Made by a program: the position numbers and the translations under genes
Part shown: positions 17,571 to 26,892 of the stretch, in pieces
How positions within the stretch are numbered: the first letter of the stretch is position 1
Layout: every line of letters starts with the position of its first letter
Source: Gordonia alkanivorans NBRC 16433
Lineage (GTDB): Bacteria; Actinomycetota; Actinomycetes; Mycobacteriales; Mycobacteriaceae
Direction: 5' to 3'
Assembly: GCF_000225505.1 (NCBI RefSeq)
Contig: NZ_BACI01000087.1
Span: 18,415-82,414, forward strand
DNA length: 64,000 bases
The notes under the pieces: generated by a model
What the model was told of the DNA's origin: nothing
Databases searched by the model: none
What the model saw: the letters and a program-made list of their open reading frames with translations, nothing else

Positions 17571-18533
17571 CTATGAGGTCGCGGCGGATTTCGTGAAGCG
17601 ACGCCGATATACCAGCGGCGAGACCCCCACGGATGCCGCGAAGTGGTGACGGAGCAGGGTCGCCGAGGTGAATCCGACCAGCCGCGCGACCTCCTCGACC
17701 GGCGCATCCGTCGATTCCAGCAGGTTCTTGGCGGCCAGTACGCGCTGTTCGGTGAGCCATCGTCGCGGTGACACCCCGACCTCGTCGACGAACCGCCGCG
17801 CGAACGTCCGGCCGGACATGTGCATCCGTTCCGCCATGTCGTCGACGTTGATGTCACGGTCGAGGTGTTCGAGCAGCCAACTGAGCAGTGCGCCGAAACC
17901 TTCGTCGGAGCAGGCGGGCATCGGTGCATCGACGAACTGTCGCTGTCCGCCGTCGCGGTGCGGTGAGACGACCATGCGACGGGCGATCCGGTTCGCGACG
18001 CCAGGACCCCACGCCTCGCGGACCAGGTGCAGCGACGCGTCGATCCCGGCTGCGGTGCCGGCGCTGGTGGTGATGGGGCCGTCGTCGACGAAGAGGACGT
18101 CGGTGTCGACCTTCGCCTTCGGGAACTGTCGTGCCAGCTCCTTGCCGAAGCGCCAGTGCGTCGTGCAGCGTCGGCCGTCGAGCAGGCCCGCGGCGCCGGC
18201 GACGAAGGCGCCCGAACACACCGTCAGCACGCGGCCGCCGTTGTCGACCACCGCGCGCACGGTGTCGAGGATCTCCGCGGGGTAGTCGCCGTCGACCATT
18301 CCGCCGGGGATGGCGACGAGGTCGACGTCGCGGCACTCGTCGACAGAGTGCGAGACCTGGATCGACACGCCGTTCCCGACGGGCAGCGGCACCGACGGGT
18401 CGGGGGAGGCGACACGGAAGTCGAAGCCGGGGACGCCGTCGTCGGTGCGGTCGAGGCCGAACACCTCGTGGACGACGCCGAACTCGAACATCGCGACGTT
18501 GCCGTGGAGGAGAACCCCGACCGTTTTCAGCAT
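17571..18533 (-). CDS. GlxA-type regulator: DJ-1/PfpI domain + AraC HTH
   Basis: A 320-aa transcription factor. Residues 1-190 are a DJ-1/PfpI (class I glutamine amidotransferase-like) domain with the elbow VLTVCSGAFVAGAAG, followed by TTSAGTAAGIDASLHLV. Residues about 215-315 hold two AraC helix-turn-helix units (MAERMHMSGRTFARRF and VARLVGFTSATLLRHHF). ATG at 18533; the frame runs further up but the longer version would cross the promoter. CATACT lies 6 nt before the ATG, so a leaderless message is likely. It is divergent from a small membrane protein gene. Members of this family sense small nitrogenous or aldehyde ligands; the target here is not evident. Confidence 0.87.
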   Translation of the reverse strand: MLKTVGVLLHGNVAMFEFGVVHEVFGLDRTDDGVPGFDFRVASPDPSVPLPVGNGVSIQVSHSVDECRDVDLVAIPGGMVDGDYPAEILDTVRAVVDNGGRVLTVCSGAFVAGAAGLLDGRRCTTHWRFGKELARQFPKAKVDTDVLFVDDGPITTSAGTAAGIDASLHLVREAWGPGVANRIARRMVVSPHRDGGQRQFVDAPMPACSDEGFGALLSWLLEHLDRDINVDDMAERMHMSGRTFARRFVDEVGVSPRRWLTEQRVLAAKNLLESTDAPVEEVARLVGFTSATLLRHHFAASVGVSPLVYRRRFTKSAATS

Positions 18534-18543
18534 GAAGCCAGTA

Positions 18544-18578
18544 TGGCAGAAGATTTGCGGACATTGACGTTTGTGCCA
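18544..18578. promoter_or_regulatory. Inverted repeat in divergent promoter of GlxA-type regulator
   Basis: TGGCA (18544-18548) and TGCCA (18574-18578) form a 5-bp inverted repeat with a 25-bp spacer, just upstream of the regulator start and between divergent genes. It could be an operator for the regulator itself. The arms are short, so chance is possible. Confidence 0.25.
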
Positions 18579-18615
18579 CTGTTGGCGGTAATCAGTCGGA
18601 CAGAGAATTACTGCC

Positions 18616-18831
18616 ATGGCAATCACCCTCATCGTTCTCGCCGCCGTGGTCGTTCCGGCCGTCGCGGCGCTCGTGTTCTTCACCCGCCGTACGCCTGCCG
18701 GAAGTCGTGCGCCGCTCCAGCGTTTCATCGACTGGTGGACCCGCGATCCGAGGCGTCCCTACGGGCCCGACACCGACCGGGTCGCGGCCGAACTGAGCAT
18801 CCTCACGCGCCGCTACGACCGTCTCGTCTGA
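18616..18831 (+). CDS. Small membrane protein, unknown function
   Basis: A 71-aa protein with one N-terminal transmembrane segment (about residues 3-23) followed by a basic, Arg-rich cytoplasmic tail. No recognised family. It is divergent from the GlxA-type regulator and ends 26 nt before the next SDR gene. Codon use (third-position G/C) fits a real gene. Confidence 0.55.
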   Translation: MAITLIVLAAVVVPAVAALVFFTRRTPAGSRAPLQRFIDWWTRDPRRPYGPDTDRVAAELSILTRRYDRLV

Positions 18832-18844
18832 CGAGGGGCTGCGA

Positions 18845-18850
18845 TACCGT
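18845..18850 (+). promoter_or_regulatory. -10 box of a leaderless transcript (SDR at 18858)
   Basis: TACCGT fits TANNNT and ends 7 nt before the GTG at 18858. No ribosome binding site lies between, so transcription probably starts at or beside the start codon. Confidence 0.45.
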
Positions 18851-18857
18851 AGCGGGC

Positions 18858-19667
18858 GTGAGCTCCCAGACCGTTCTCGTCACCGGTGCGACCAGTGGCA
18901 TCGGCGCCGAAGTCGCCCGACAGTTCGTCGCCCGCGGCCTTCGGGTCTACGGCACCACCCGGAACCCGGACGCCGTGCGCAACCCGATGCCCGGCGTCAC
19001 CTACGTCCGCCTCGACAACGCCGATTACGACTCCGCCACCGCCTGCGCCGACCTCGTCGGTCCGGTCGACATCCTGGTCAACAACGCCGGCGAATCGCAG
19101 GCGGGCGCACTCGAGGACACCTCGATGCAGGCCATCGAAGAGCTGTTCCGTGTCAACGTGTTCGGGCCGGTCGCCCTCACCAAGGCGGTCCTCCCCGGGA
19201 TGCGTGAGCGGCGACGGGGCACGGTCGTCATGGTCGGGTCGATGCTGTCGAGCTTCCCGGTCGCGTTCCGGTCCAACTACGCGGCGACCAAGTCGGCGCT
19301 GAAGGCCTTCGCGCTGGCTGCGCGTCGTGAGGTGGCGCCGTACGGGATTCGGATGATCTCGGTCGAACCGGGCACCATCGCGACCGGTATCGGCGACCGC
19401 CGGTCCATCCACATCGGTGAGAACTCGCCGTATCGCGCCGAGTACGAGACCCTCGCCGCGGCCACCCGCCGCAACGAGGACGCCGGGATAAGTGCGGAGG
19501 ACATGGCCACCCAGATCGTCGACGCCGCGCTCGCCGAACATCCGAAACCGTTCTACGCCAGAGGTAATCAGGCCGGCGTAGTGTTCTTCCTGCGTCGGCT
19601 CGCGCCCCGCCAGCTGATCCTGGACATGACCGCACGCAAACACGGACTGCCCAAGGTGAAGATCTGA
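18858..19667 (+). CDS. Short-chain dehydrogenase/reductase
   Basis: A 269-aa classical SDR: cofactor motif TGATSGIGAEVARQF at residues 9-23, NNAGES near 75, catalytic Ser in VGSMLSSF and YAATK with the Tyr-Lys pair near 140. TTRNPD after the second strand suggests NADP(H) preference (basic residue), which is inference. The frame is open upstream to 18027, antisense to the regulator, so the GTG at 18858 with its TACCGT box is preferred. cobF follows after 2 nt, so they form an operon, although no link in function is obvious. Confidence 0.85.
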   Translation: MSSQTVLVTGATSGIGAEVARQFVARGLRVYGTTRNPDAVRNPMPGVTYVRLDNADYDSATACADLVGPVDILVNNAGESQAGALEDTSMQAIEELFRVNVFGPVALTKAVLPGMRERRRGTVVMVGSMLSSFPVAFRSNYAATKSALKAFALAARREVAPYGIRMISVEPGTIATGIGDRRSIHIGENSPYRAEYETLAAATRRNEDAGISAEDMATQIVDAALAEHPKPFYARGNQAGVVFFLRRLAPRQLILDMTARKHGLPKVKI

Positions 19668-19669
19668 CC

Positions 19670-20437
19670 GTGCGAATCACGCTGCGGGTCATCGGGATCG
19701 GTCCCGGCGGCCCACGCCAGGTCACGCTGCAGGCCATCGACGCGATGTCCGACGTCGATGCGTTCCTCGCCCTCGAAAAGGGAACGGCGAAGAGCGGACT
19801 TCTCGACGCGCGCCGGGTGATCCTCGACGCCCATGCGCGCGAGGGCTATTCGCTCGTCGAGATCCCCGACCCACCGCGCGACCGCGCGCCCGCCGACTAC
19901 GACGCAGAGGTCCGACGCTGGCACGCCGCACGCGCGGACCTGATCGCAACCGCACTGCGCGACGAGGTCGGCGACGGCGGCGTCGCGGCCTTCCTCGTGT
20001 GGGGTGATCCCGCCCTCTACGACAGCACGCTGCGCATCGTCGACGATCTCTCCGCACGCGACGACCTCGAACCCACGGTCGAGGTGATCCCCGGTGTGAC
20101 AAGCGCCAGCGCGCTCACCGCCGCGCACGGCATCGTCGCCAACCGCGTCGGGGAACCGATCCACATCACCACCGGTCGTCGCCTCGCCGACACCCCCGCC
20201 GGTGCCGACGCCAACCAGATCGTCATGCTCGACGCCGATCTCGCCTTCCGCCACACCGCCGACCCCGACGACCACATCTGGTGGGGCGCATACGTCGGCA
20301 CCGACGACGAGATCCTCATCAGCGGACGGGTGGGCGACGTGACCGGGCAGATCGTCGAAGCCCGAGCCGACGCCCGCGAACGCATCGGGTGGATCATGGA
20401 CATCTACCTGTTGCGCAAGGCTTCCCGCCCCGCATGA
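19670..20437 (+). CDS. cobF: Precorrin-6A synthase (deacetylating)
   Basis: A 255-aa SAM-dependent methyltransferase of the tetrapyrrole methylase fold. It methylates C1 of precorrin-5 with loss of acetate in the aerobic cobalamin pathway. Visible are the N-terminal VIGIGPGGPRQVTLQA loop, the AFLVWGDPALYDST segment and the VEVIPGVTSASALTA segment; FLALEKGTAKSGL is typical of CobF. It is coupled to the SDR gene by 2 nt and is away from any other cob gene in this window. Confidence 0.9.
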   Translation: MRITLRVIGIGPGGPRQVTLQAIDAMSDVDAFLALEKGTAKSGLLDARRVILDAHAREGYSLVEIPDPPRDRAPADYDAEVRRWHAARADLIATALRDEVGDGGVAAFLVWGDPALYDSTLRIVDDLSARDDLEPTVEVIPGVTSASALTAAHGIVANRVGEPIHITTGRRLADTPAGADANQIVMLDADLAFRHTADPDDHIWWGAYVGTDDEILISGRVGDVTGQIVEARADARERIGWIMDIYLLRKASRPA

Positions 20438-20583
20438 TCGCAGCTCGGTGTAACCGTCTGCTGCGCAAATTCTTACATTCGTCCGGCTGTGGATGACGAT
20501 CCGATCTTGTCGGTGGGTTGATCTACATTGGTTGGTAACAGATTCAGCCATCCAGGTTGGGCTGTAGACGTTGTGGGGGCAGC

Positions 20584-22194
20584 GTGAGCAAGTGGACCGA
20601 TCTTCCGGGCGGGTTTCTCGCCGGGGTCGATGCTGCCCACCCCGAATTGTCTGACACCGCAACCCATATGGAACGGTTCGGTTCGATCCGCCATGGTGAG
20701 GCGTATCTGGCGTGGTGCCGGTATGAGTCGATCGTCACCGTCTACGACCAGCTCGTGGTCAACACTCAGGGCGGGTTCTTCATCGACCGCTACACCGAGA
20801 TGGTGACCCGGGTCTGCCGTGAAGCCGCCATTACGCGCTACCAGGCTGATCAGTGGGTGGGTGAAGCGCTCGCCCTGCGGGACCGGTTACCGAAAGTGCT
20901 GACCACCCTGCGCGACGGCATCCTGTCGCGCCAGTTGATCCAGACGGTCATCTCCCGCACCGACCTCATTTCCGACGCCGCGGCCATCGCGGACCTCGAT
21001 ACCGAGATCGAACGCATCGTGCGGACTCGCAAGGGCGCGTGGACCACACCGAAGCTGCGTGACATGGTCGATCGCCTGGTGTTCCGTCACGATCCTGACG
21101 CGGTGCGGGAGCGGCGTCGTGAAGCGTTGGACAAGCGCGGTATGTGGACCGAGAACTTCACCGACGGTACCGGTGAGATCACCGGCGTGATGGCCGCCGA
21201 AAACATCCGTATCGCCGCGAAAGCGGTGAAAGCCCTCGCCGACACCGTGTGTGCCCAGGATGGTCGGAATCGTAATCAGCGCAACTCCGATGCGATGTTC
21301 GCGCTGTTGACCGGCACCGTCTTCGACTGCCAATGCCGACGGGACGAGTGTGCTGCCGAGATTCCCGACCCGGCGAAGGTGGTCCGGTCGGTGAGCACCG
21401 AGGCGGTCATCCACGTCGTCACCGACGCCGCCACTCTGGCCGGGGCGCCAGGGATCGGTTGGGTCGACGGTCACGGCATCGTCTCCGACGAGCACGTCCG
21501 TGACCTCGCCGAGCGGCCCGACGCCACCATCACACCCGTCACCCCGGTCCGCACCGCACCGACGCGCGTTGTCGCAGAGCGGCCGACGACAAAGACTTCC
21601 GACGGTCCGGATAGCCCCGTCGAGCCGAGATCGGCCGATGCCCCGCCGGCAGGCATGGTGATCGTCTATCCCGGTGCACAATCCGCCGATCCGTATCGAC
21701 CCACCGCTGCGTGCTCCGACTTCGTGCGTGTTCGTGACGGCTACTGCACCGAACCCGGTTGCGGATGTTCGGCTTTCGACTCCGATCTCGACCATGTCAC
21801 CGAATACGACCGCACCAACCCCACCCAGGGTGGGTCGACGTCGAGTGAGAATCTGAACGCGAAGTGCCGGTTCGGGCACCTGCACAAGACGTTCGGTGAT
21901 TGGGTCGATGTTCAGTATCGCGACGACGAGGGTCGCCTGGTCACCGAATACCGCACTCCGGAGGGGTTCGTCATCCCCGGCGACGCCGAAAACCTCGAAG
22001 ACTCGTTCCCCAACCTGCGGCGCATTCGCTACGAGCAACCACCCCAGGCCCCACCCACACCACGGGTGATCGCGGGCGACGACACCCCGCCCACACCCAA
22101 TCGGCTCGCACAGAAACACGCGCGCCGGCGGGCCGAACGTGCCCGCAACAAGGCTCAGCGCCTCGCCGACCAGGCCGACCCGCCGCCATTCTGA
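20584..22194 (+). CDS. DUF222 / HNH endonuclease domain protein (13E12 type)
   Basis: A 536-aa protein with the DUF222 domain in the N-terminal half (LAWCRYESIVTVYDQL, VGEALALRDRLPKV) and an HNH motif near residues 390-440: CTEPGCGCSAFDSDLDH, then NLNAKCRFGHLHKTFG. A basic tail ends it. These 13E12-type genes occur in many copies in mycolic-acid actinobacteria; in M. tuberculosis one copy is the attachment site of prophage phiRv1. GTG at 20584 chosen. Function unproven; a DNA-cleaving role is inferred from the HNH fold. Confidence 0.85.
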   Translation: MSKWTDLPGGFLAGVDAAHPELSDTATHMERFGSIRHGEAYLAWCRYESIVTVYDQLVVNTQGGFFIDRYTEMVTRVCREAAITRYQADQWVGEALALRDRLPKVLTTLRDGILSRQLIQTVISRTDLISDAAAIADLDTEIERIVRTRKGAWTTPKLRDMVDRLVFRHDPDAVRERRREALDKRGMWTENFTDGTGEITGVMAAENIRIAAKAVKALADTVCAQDGRNRNQRNSDAMFALLTGTVFDCQCRRDECAAEIPDPAKVVRSVSTEAVIHVVTDAATLAGAPGIGWVDGHGIVSDEHVRDLAERPDATITPVTPVRTAPTRVVAERPTTKTSDGPDSPVEPRSADAPPAGMVIVYPGAQSADPYRPTAACSDFVRVRDGYCTEPGCGCSAFDSDLDHVTEYDRTNPTQGGSTSSENLNAKCRFGHLHKTFGDWVDVQYRDDEGRLVTEYRTPEGFVIPGDAENLEDSFPNLRRIRYEQPPQAPPTPRVIAGDDTPPTPNRLAQKHARRRAERARNKAQRLADQADPPPF

Positions 22195-22200
22195 CGGGCA

Positions 22201-22950
22201 TCACAGATCTTCGCGCGCCACCAATTCCACGGTGACGAGCATGGCGATCGAACTGACGGCGAGTAGTGCGATGAGCACAAACAACTGCATGGCCGCGGCC
22301 GCCCACACCGACGCGCCGCCGAGGACCATGCCCACGAAGGCACCGGGGATGGTGACCAGTCCGACCGCCCGGGTCTGATCGAGTCCGGGGATGAGTGCGC
22401 TCGCCGACGCGGCGGCGCAGATCTCGAGGCGGGCATCGCGGGGGAGCAGGCCCAGCGACAACGCGGCCTCGACCTCACCGTGACGCGTTGCCAGCTCGTC
22501 GACAGCGCGTCGACCCGCGAGTGACGTCGTGACCATGGCTCCGCCGAGCAGGATCCCGGCGGTCGGGATGATCGCGATGCCCCTTGCAGGCAGGACGCCC
22601 ACGAGGGTCAAGACGATGACTATTGCGATGGTCGGTGCTGCCACGGGCACCAGGCATCGTGCGATGACGACGAGACCGGCGTTCTCCCGCCGCACCCGTC
22701 GCGCCGACGTCCACGCGGCCGCCACGGCCATGACGACGACGAACAGGGCCGACGCCCACAGATGCGGAACGACCACCGCGAGCACGCCCGCAAGGGCGGC
22801 GAGTTGGACGACGGCACGCAGGGTCGCCACCGAAGTGTCGATCGCCAAACCGCTTCGACGGTTCACCAGCACCGCGACGACGGCGAGCACGACGATCGCG
22901 ACCGCCAGAACCGGGCCGATCCGGACGACGGCGTCGCCGATTCCGTTCAC
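22201..22950 (-). CDS. FetB/UPF0014-type ABC transporter permease
   Basis: A 249-aa protein with about seven transmembrane helices. The central block IIPTAGILLGGAMVTTSLAGRR followed by LSLGLLPRDA and GLVTIPGAFVGMVLGGAS are hallmarks of the UPF0014 family, whose E. coli member FetB works with the ATPase FetA in iron export. No ATPase gene is next to it here. It follows cysQ by 10 nt on the same strand. Confidence 0.8.
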   Translation of the reverse strand: MNGIGDAVVRIGPVLAVAIVVLAVVAVLVNRRSGLAIDTSVATLRAVVQLAALAGVLAVVVPHLWASALFVVVMAVAAAWTSARRVRRENAGLVVIARCLVPVAAPTIAIVIVLTLVGVLPARGIAIIPTAGILLGGAMVTTSLAGRRAVDELATRHGEVEAALSLGLLPRDARLEICAAASASALIPGLDQTRAVGLVTIPGAFVGMVLGGASVWAAAAMQLFVLIALLAVSSIAMLVTVELVAREDL

Positions 22951-22960
22951 ACCGGCAAGT

Positions 22961-23701
22961 TCACCAGATCTGCTGCAGGGCTGCGAGCATGTCGTCGCGG
23001 ATCTCGCTGCGGCAGATCACGAAATCGGGCATGTAGGGGTGGCGGTTGTTGTAAACGATCTCCGAACCGTCCAGGCGACTGCAGTGCAGGCCCGCCGCCA
23101 GGGCGACCCCGACCGGCGCGGCGTTGTCCCACTCGTACTGGCCTCCGGCGTGGACGTAGGCGTCGGCGTCGCCACGGACGACGGCCATCGCCTTGGCGCC
23201 CGCCGACCCGACCGGAACCATCTGCAGGCCGAGTCGGTTGGACACATAGCTCGTCTCGTACGAGCCGCCCCACCGCGAGGTCACCATGCGGCGGGTCAGT
23301 TCGCCGCCGGGTTTCTCGACGGTGTCGGCGCGGAACAGTTCACCGGTCGCGGGTAGCGACACCGCAGCCTCGGTGACGGTCCCGTTCTCCGTCAACGCCA
23401 CGTGCACAGCCCAGTCCGCACTGCCCGCGGCGAATTCCCTTGTGCCGTCGAGCGGGTCGATGATCCACACGCGCCGGGCCGTCGCGCGGTCGCCGACATC
23501 GGCCGCTTCTTCGGACAGAACAGCGTCGCGCGGACGGTGTTTGCGCAGGACGGTGGAGATCCAGGCCTGGGCGAGTGCGTCGCCGACATCGCCGAGCATG
23601 CTGCCGGTCATCAGATCGCCATGACGAATCCCGAGGAGTATCTCCCCGGCTCCCTGGGCGATCCGGGCGGCCAGCTCGGCGTCGGAAAGTCGGGAAGTCA
23701 T
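22961..23701 (-). CDS. cysQ: 3'(2'),5'-bisphosphate nucleotidase / inositol monophosphatase family
   Basis: A 246-aa magnesium-dependent phosphatase. The metal-binding motif is WIIDPLDGTREF near residue 88, with EEAAD upstream and YEWDNAAPVGVA (second Asp) near 195. CysQ-type enzymes remove the phosphate of PAP formed in sulfate assimilation; some members hydrolyse inositol phosphates. ATG at 23701 with AAAGGG just upstream. Only 25 bp separate it from the divergent glycosylase gene, so the two promoters must overlap. FetB-like permease follows. Confidence 0.87.
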   Translation of the reverse strand: MTSRLSDAELAARIAQGAGEILLGIRHGDLMTGSMLGDVGDALAQAWISTVLRKHRPRDAVLSEEAADVGDRATARRVWIIDPLDGTREFAAGSADWAVHVALTENGTVTEAAVSLPATGELFRADTVEKPGGELTRRMVTSRWGGSYETSYVSNRLGLQMVPVGSAGAKAMAVVRGDADAYVHAGGQYEWDNAAPVGVALAAGLHCSRLDGSEIVYNNRHPYMPDFVICRSEIRDDMLAALQQIW

Positions 23702-23726
23702 CCCTTTACTAGAGCACACTGGTGGC

Positions 23727-24632
23727 ATGCCCGAGCTCCCTGAGGTGGCCGCCATCGCCGACTATGTCGACGGTCGCGCGGCCGGACTCCCGATCCGGCG
23801 AGTCGACGTCGCGTCCTTGTCCGTGCTCAAGACGGCCGACCCGCCGTACACCGCGCTCACCGGCCGGATCGTCGAATCGGTCGGCCGGGTGGGCAAATAC
23901 CTGGTCATCCGGACCATCCCCGGCCAGAACCAGGACAATCCGCCGGCGACCGCATCCGAACCCGAGCTGTCGCTGGTCATCCACCTGTCGAGGGCCGGCT
24001 GGGTGCGGTGGAGCGAGGACCTCTCACCCAAGCCGCTACGCCCGGGCGGCAAGTCGCCGATCGCGCTGCGGGTGCACTGCGGGCTACCTGGCGAGGGCTT
24101 CGACGTCACCGAGGCCGGAACCCAGAAGCGGCTGGCGGTGTGGCTCGTCCGCGACCTCGCCGAGATCGACCGCGTCGCCGGGCTCGGCCCCGACGCCCTG
24201 GAACTGACCGAGGAACATTTCGCCGAGATCCTCGCCGGTACCACCGGACGTGTGAAGAACGTGCTCACCGACCAGCACACCATCGCCGGGATCGGCAACG
24301 CCTACTCCGACGAGATCCTGCACACCGCGCGACTGTCGCCGTTCGCATCGTCGAAGACCCTGAAACCCGATCAGGTGAGCGCCCTGTACGACGCGATGCG
24401 CGCCGTGCTCACCGACGCCACGGGGCGTCTCGAAGGGCAGACCGTCGCCCGGTTGAAGTCGGAGAAACGCACCGGACTCCGCGTGCACGCGCGCACCGGA
24501 CTGCCGTGTCCGGTCTGCGGCGACACCGTCCGCGAGGTGTCCTTCGCCGACCGGTCCTTCCAGTACTGCCCAACCTGCCAGACCGGTGGCAAGGTCCTCG
24601 CCGACCGCCGGATGTCGCGGCTTCTGAAATGA
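23727..24632 (+). CDS. Fpg/Nei-family DNA glycosylase
   Basis: A 301-aa base-excision repair enzyme. The N-terminal MPELPEV gives the catalytic Pro2 and Glu3; TDQHTIAGIGNAYSDEIL is the helix-two-turn-helix; the C-terminal zinc finger is CPVC...CPTC near residues 258-288. The insert and the zinc finger fit Nei2/Nei-like actinobacterial members more than canonical MutM, so the preferred lesion (oxidised pyrimidines) is inference. The OmpR-type response regulator starts 3 nt after the stop. Confidence 0.9.
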   Translation: MPELPEVAAIADYVDGRAAGLPIRRVDVASLSVLKTADPPYTALTGRIVESVGRVGKYLVIRTIPGQNQDNPPATASEPELSLVIHLSRAGWVRWSEDLSPKPLRPGGKSPIALRVHCGLPGEGFDVTEAGTQKRLAVWLVRDLAEIDRVAGLGPDALELTEEHFAEILAGTTGRVKNVLTDQHTIAGIGNAYSDEILHTARLSPFASSKTLKPDQVSALYDAMRAVLTDATGRLEGQTVARLKSEKRTGLRVHARTGLPCPVCGDTVREVSFADRSFQYCPTCQTGGKVLADRRMSRLLK

Positions 24633-24635
24633 GCG

Positions 24636-25304
24636 ATGGTGCACGCGCTCGTCGTCGACGATGACATCAGGGCAGCGGAGACCGTCCGCCGGATGCTCGT
24701 CAGTGACGGGTGGGCGGTCACGGTGGCCTTCGACGGTCCGGATGGGCTGTGGCGGGCCACCGAGGGCAGCTACGACGTGATCGTGCTCGACATCATGATG
24801 CCCGGGATGAACGGGTACCGCGTGCTGCAGAGCCTTCGGGAACGCGAGATCTGGACGCCGGTCATGATGCTGAGCGCGAAGGACGGCGAGTACGACCAGG
24901 CGGAGGCACTCGACTGCGGCGCCGACGATTACCTGGTCAAACCGTTCTCGGTTGTCGTCCTCAAGGCGCGACTGCGTGCGCTGGTGCGTCGCGGTGCGCC
25001 GGAGCGTCCCGTGACCCTGTGCGCCGGTGACCTCTCCCTCGACCCGGCAGAACATCTCGTCCGGCGCGGGGACACCCCGATTCCCCTGACCCCACGGGAG
25101 TACGCGGTGCTCGAGTGCCTCATCCGGCACGCCGGCACCGTCGTCTCGAAAGCCGACATCCTGCACTCGGTCTGGGACGAGAACTACGAGGGCGACCCCA
25201 ACATCATCGAGGTGTACATCGCTTACCTGCGCAAGCGGATCGACCAGCCGTTCGGCGTGCGCAGCATCAGGACCGTCCGCGGGGTGGGCTACCGCATCGG
25301 CTGA
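24636..25304 (+). CDS. OmpR-family response regulator
   Basis: A 222-aa regulator: receiver domain with acidic pocket VVDDD at 7-10, phosphoacceptor Asp52 in VLDIMMPG and Lys in YLVKPF near 101; winged helix (residues 128-222) ending with RTVRGVGYRIG. Three nt behind the glycosylase gene, so co-transcribed with it. A histidine kinase gene meets it tail to tail, and the two stop regions overlap by 16 nt. Confidence 0.93.
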   Translation: MVHALVVDDDIRAAETVRRMLVSDGWAVTVAFDGPDGLWRATEGSYDVIVLDIMMPGMNGYRVLQSLREREIWTPVMMLSAKDGEYDQAEALDCGADDYLVKPFSVVVLKARLRALVRRGAPERPVTLCAGDLSLDPAEHLVRRGDTPIPLTPREYAVLECLIRHAGTVVSKADILHSVWDENYEGDPNIIEVYIAYLRKRIDQPFGVRSIRTVRGVGYRIG

Positions 25305-26741
25305 CGTGGCGGCATCGCGAGCGCCGTGCTGACCGCGCCGTCGGGGAGGCGACGCGCCGTCGGCAACGAGATGACGAAGGTGACGCCGTGTGCGAACCCG
25401 GCGGGCGGGTCCTGCACGGACACCGAACCGCCATGCGCGCGGACGATCTCGCGGACGATCGACAACCCGAGTCCGGAGCCGCTGCGGTTGCGGCGGTCGC
25501 CGTCGAGCCGCGTGAAGCGGTCGAAGATGACGTCGCGACGATCCCGGGGGATCCCCGGTCCGTCGTCGGTCACCGCGATCGATGCGACGCCGGTCCTCGG
25601 GTCGAAGGACATGTCGAACCGGACCGTCGACGCCGCATAGCGGACGGCGTTCTCGGCGAGATTCCGGATGGCGCGGGACAGCTTCTCCGGATCGCCGGCC
25701 AACCGGATCGGGATGATCGTCGCCGCGACCGCGGCCAGACCCAGCGACCGCAGGCGACGTGCCTCGGAGGCGACTATGTCGTCGAGGTCGACGTCCCGGA
25801 TGTGCAGCGGCACACCGTATTCGTCGGAGCGGGCGAGCAGCAGCAGGTCGTCGACCATGTTCTGGAGCCGACGGGCCTCGGGGAGCAGGAGTGTGCGGAG
25901 GGTCCGTACATCGATCGGGGAGTCGGTGTCGTCGGCGAGGTCGAGCAGGCCGACCACCGTGGTAAGCGGACTGCGCATCTCGTGGGAGGCGTCGCCGACG
26001 AATCGCAGCTGCGCGGCCCGGCTCTGTTCGAGACGTTCGAGCATCGAGTTCATGGTGGTGGCCAGCCGAGTCACCTCGTCGTCGGTGGACGGGACCGGCA
26101 CGCGGCGGGACATATCGGACGCGGTGATCGCGGTGACCTGCTCGGTGATCCGCCCGACCGGCCGCAGCGCGACCCGCGAAGAACCAGATGGCCACCGCGG
26201 ACAGCAGCACCAGGACGGGGAGTTCGACGGCGAGCACGAGTGCGGTGTTGATCAGGCTCTGCCGGTACGCGTCCGCCGAGACCGCCACGACCACCGTGTA
26301 GACGGCCCCGTCGTGGGAGGTGGCGGTGACAGTCGCGCAGAACTCGACCTCGCTGCCGGGCACCAACCGGCCCTGGACCTGCGTCGACGCCCAGATCGCC
26401 GGACGCTCGGACGTCACCGGATCGCCGGCCGCCCCGGGGGAGGACGCCACCACCCGACCGTTTCCGTCGATCACCTGCACGATGTCGGCCCCGTAGCCCA
26501 TCCCCAACGATTCCGGGGAGATCGCCGAGATACCGCCGTCGCGGATCTCGGCCGCGATCTCGTACGCCCGGTAGCCGGTCTCGTCGTACATGGTCCTGCT
26601 GTCGGCGCGATTCAGCATGAACAACATCACCGCGCCGCCGATCAGAAGGGCAATGGTGACGAGGAACGTCCCGACGATCGTGGATCGGATGCGGACGCCC
26701 TGGCTGCGTCGAAGAAGAGCGGGGCGTGGAAGACCGGACAT
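25289..26741 (-). pseudogene. Sensor histidine kinase, split by a 2-nt frameshift
   Basis: The N-terminal half (ATG 26741, GAGGAG upstream) has a membrane helix near residues 18-40, an extracytoplasmic sensor region of about 130 residues and a second helix ending at WFFAGRA. The frame then fails. From about 26168 downward another frame continues with the expected HAMP residues and the kinase core: H-box FVGDASHEMRSP, N-box NLAENAVRYA, DDGPGIP and GSGLGLSIV. Adding CG to the GCGCG at 26167-26171 would give GRALRPVGRI and one protein of about 484 aa. As read, the kinase is broken unless the slip is a sequencing error or a switch. It is the likely partner of the convergent OmpR-type regulator. 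Confidence 0.8.
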
Positions 26742-26892
26742 CGCAACTCCTCGCCGGTGCGTACAGCGACAGCCATCCGGCGACAGCACCTGCTGATCAC
26801 TCAGCGTAGGTCGCCACGGGGTCGTCGGAGAAGTGTTCGGTCGGTGTACTACTTCAGCGGTTCTTCAGGTTCGGGGTCGCAGAGTTGTCGGC

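Noticed and set aside
20438..20583. Possible attachment site beside the DUF222/HNH gene
   Set aside because: No direct repeat, integrase or phage gene nearby; the 13E12 link to phiRv1 alone is not enough.
24084..26165. 901-aa minus-strand frame combining the kinase N-terminus with a long low-complexity tail
   Set aside because: Only the first ~210 residues are protein-like; the rest is a shadow of the true kinase frame, the response regulator and the glycosylase.
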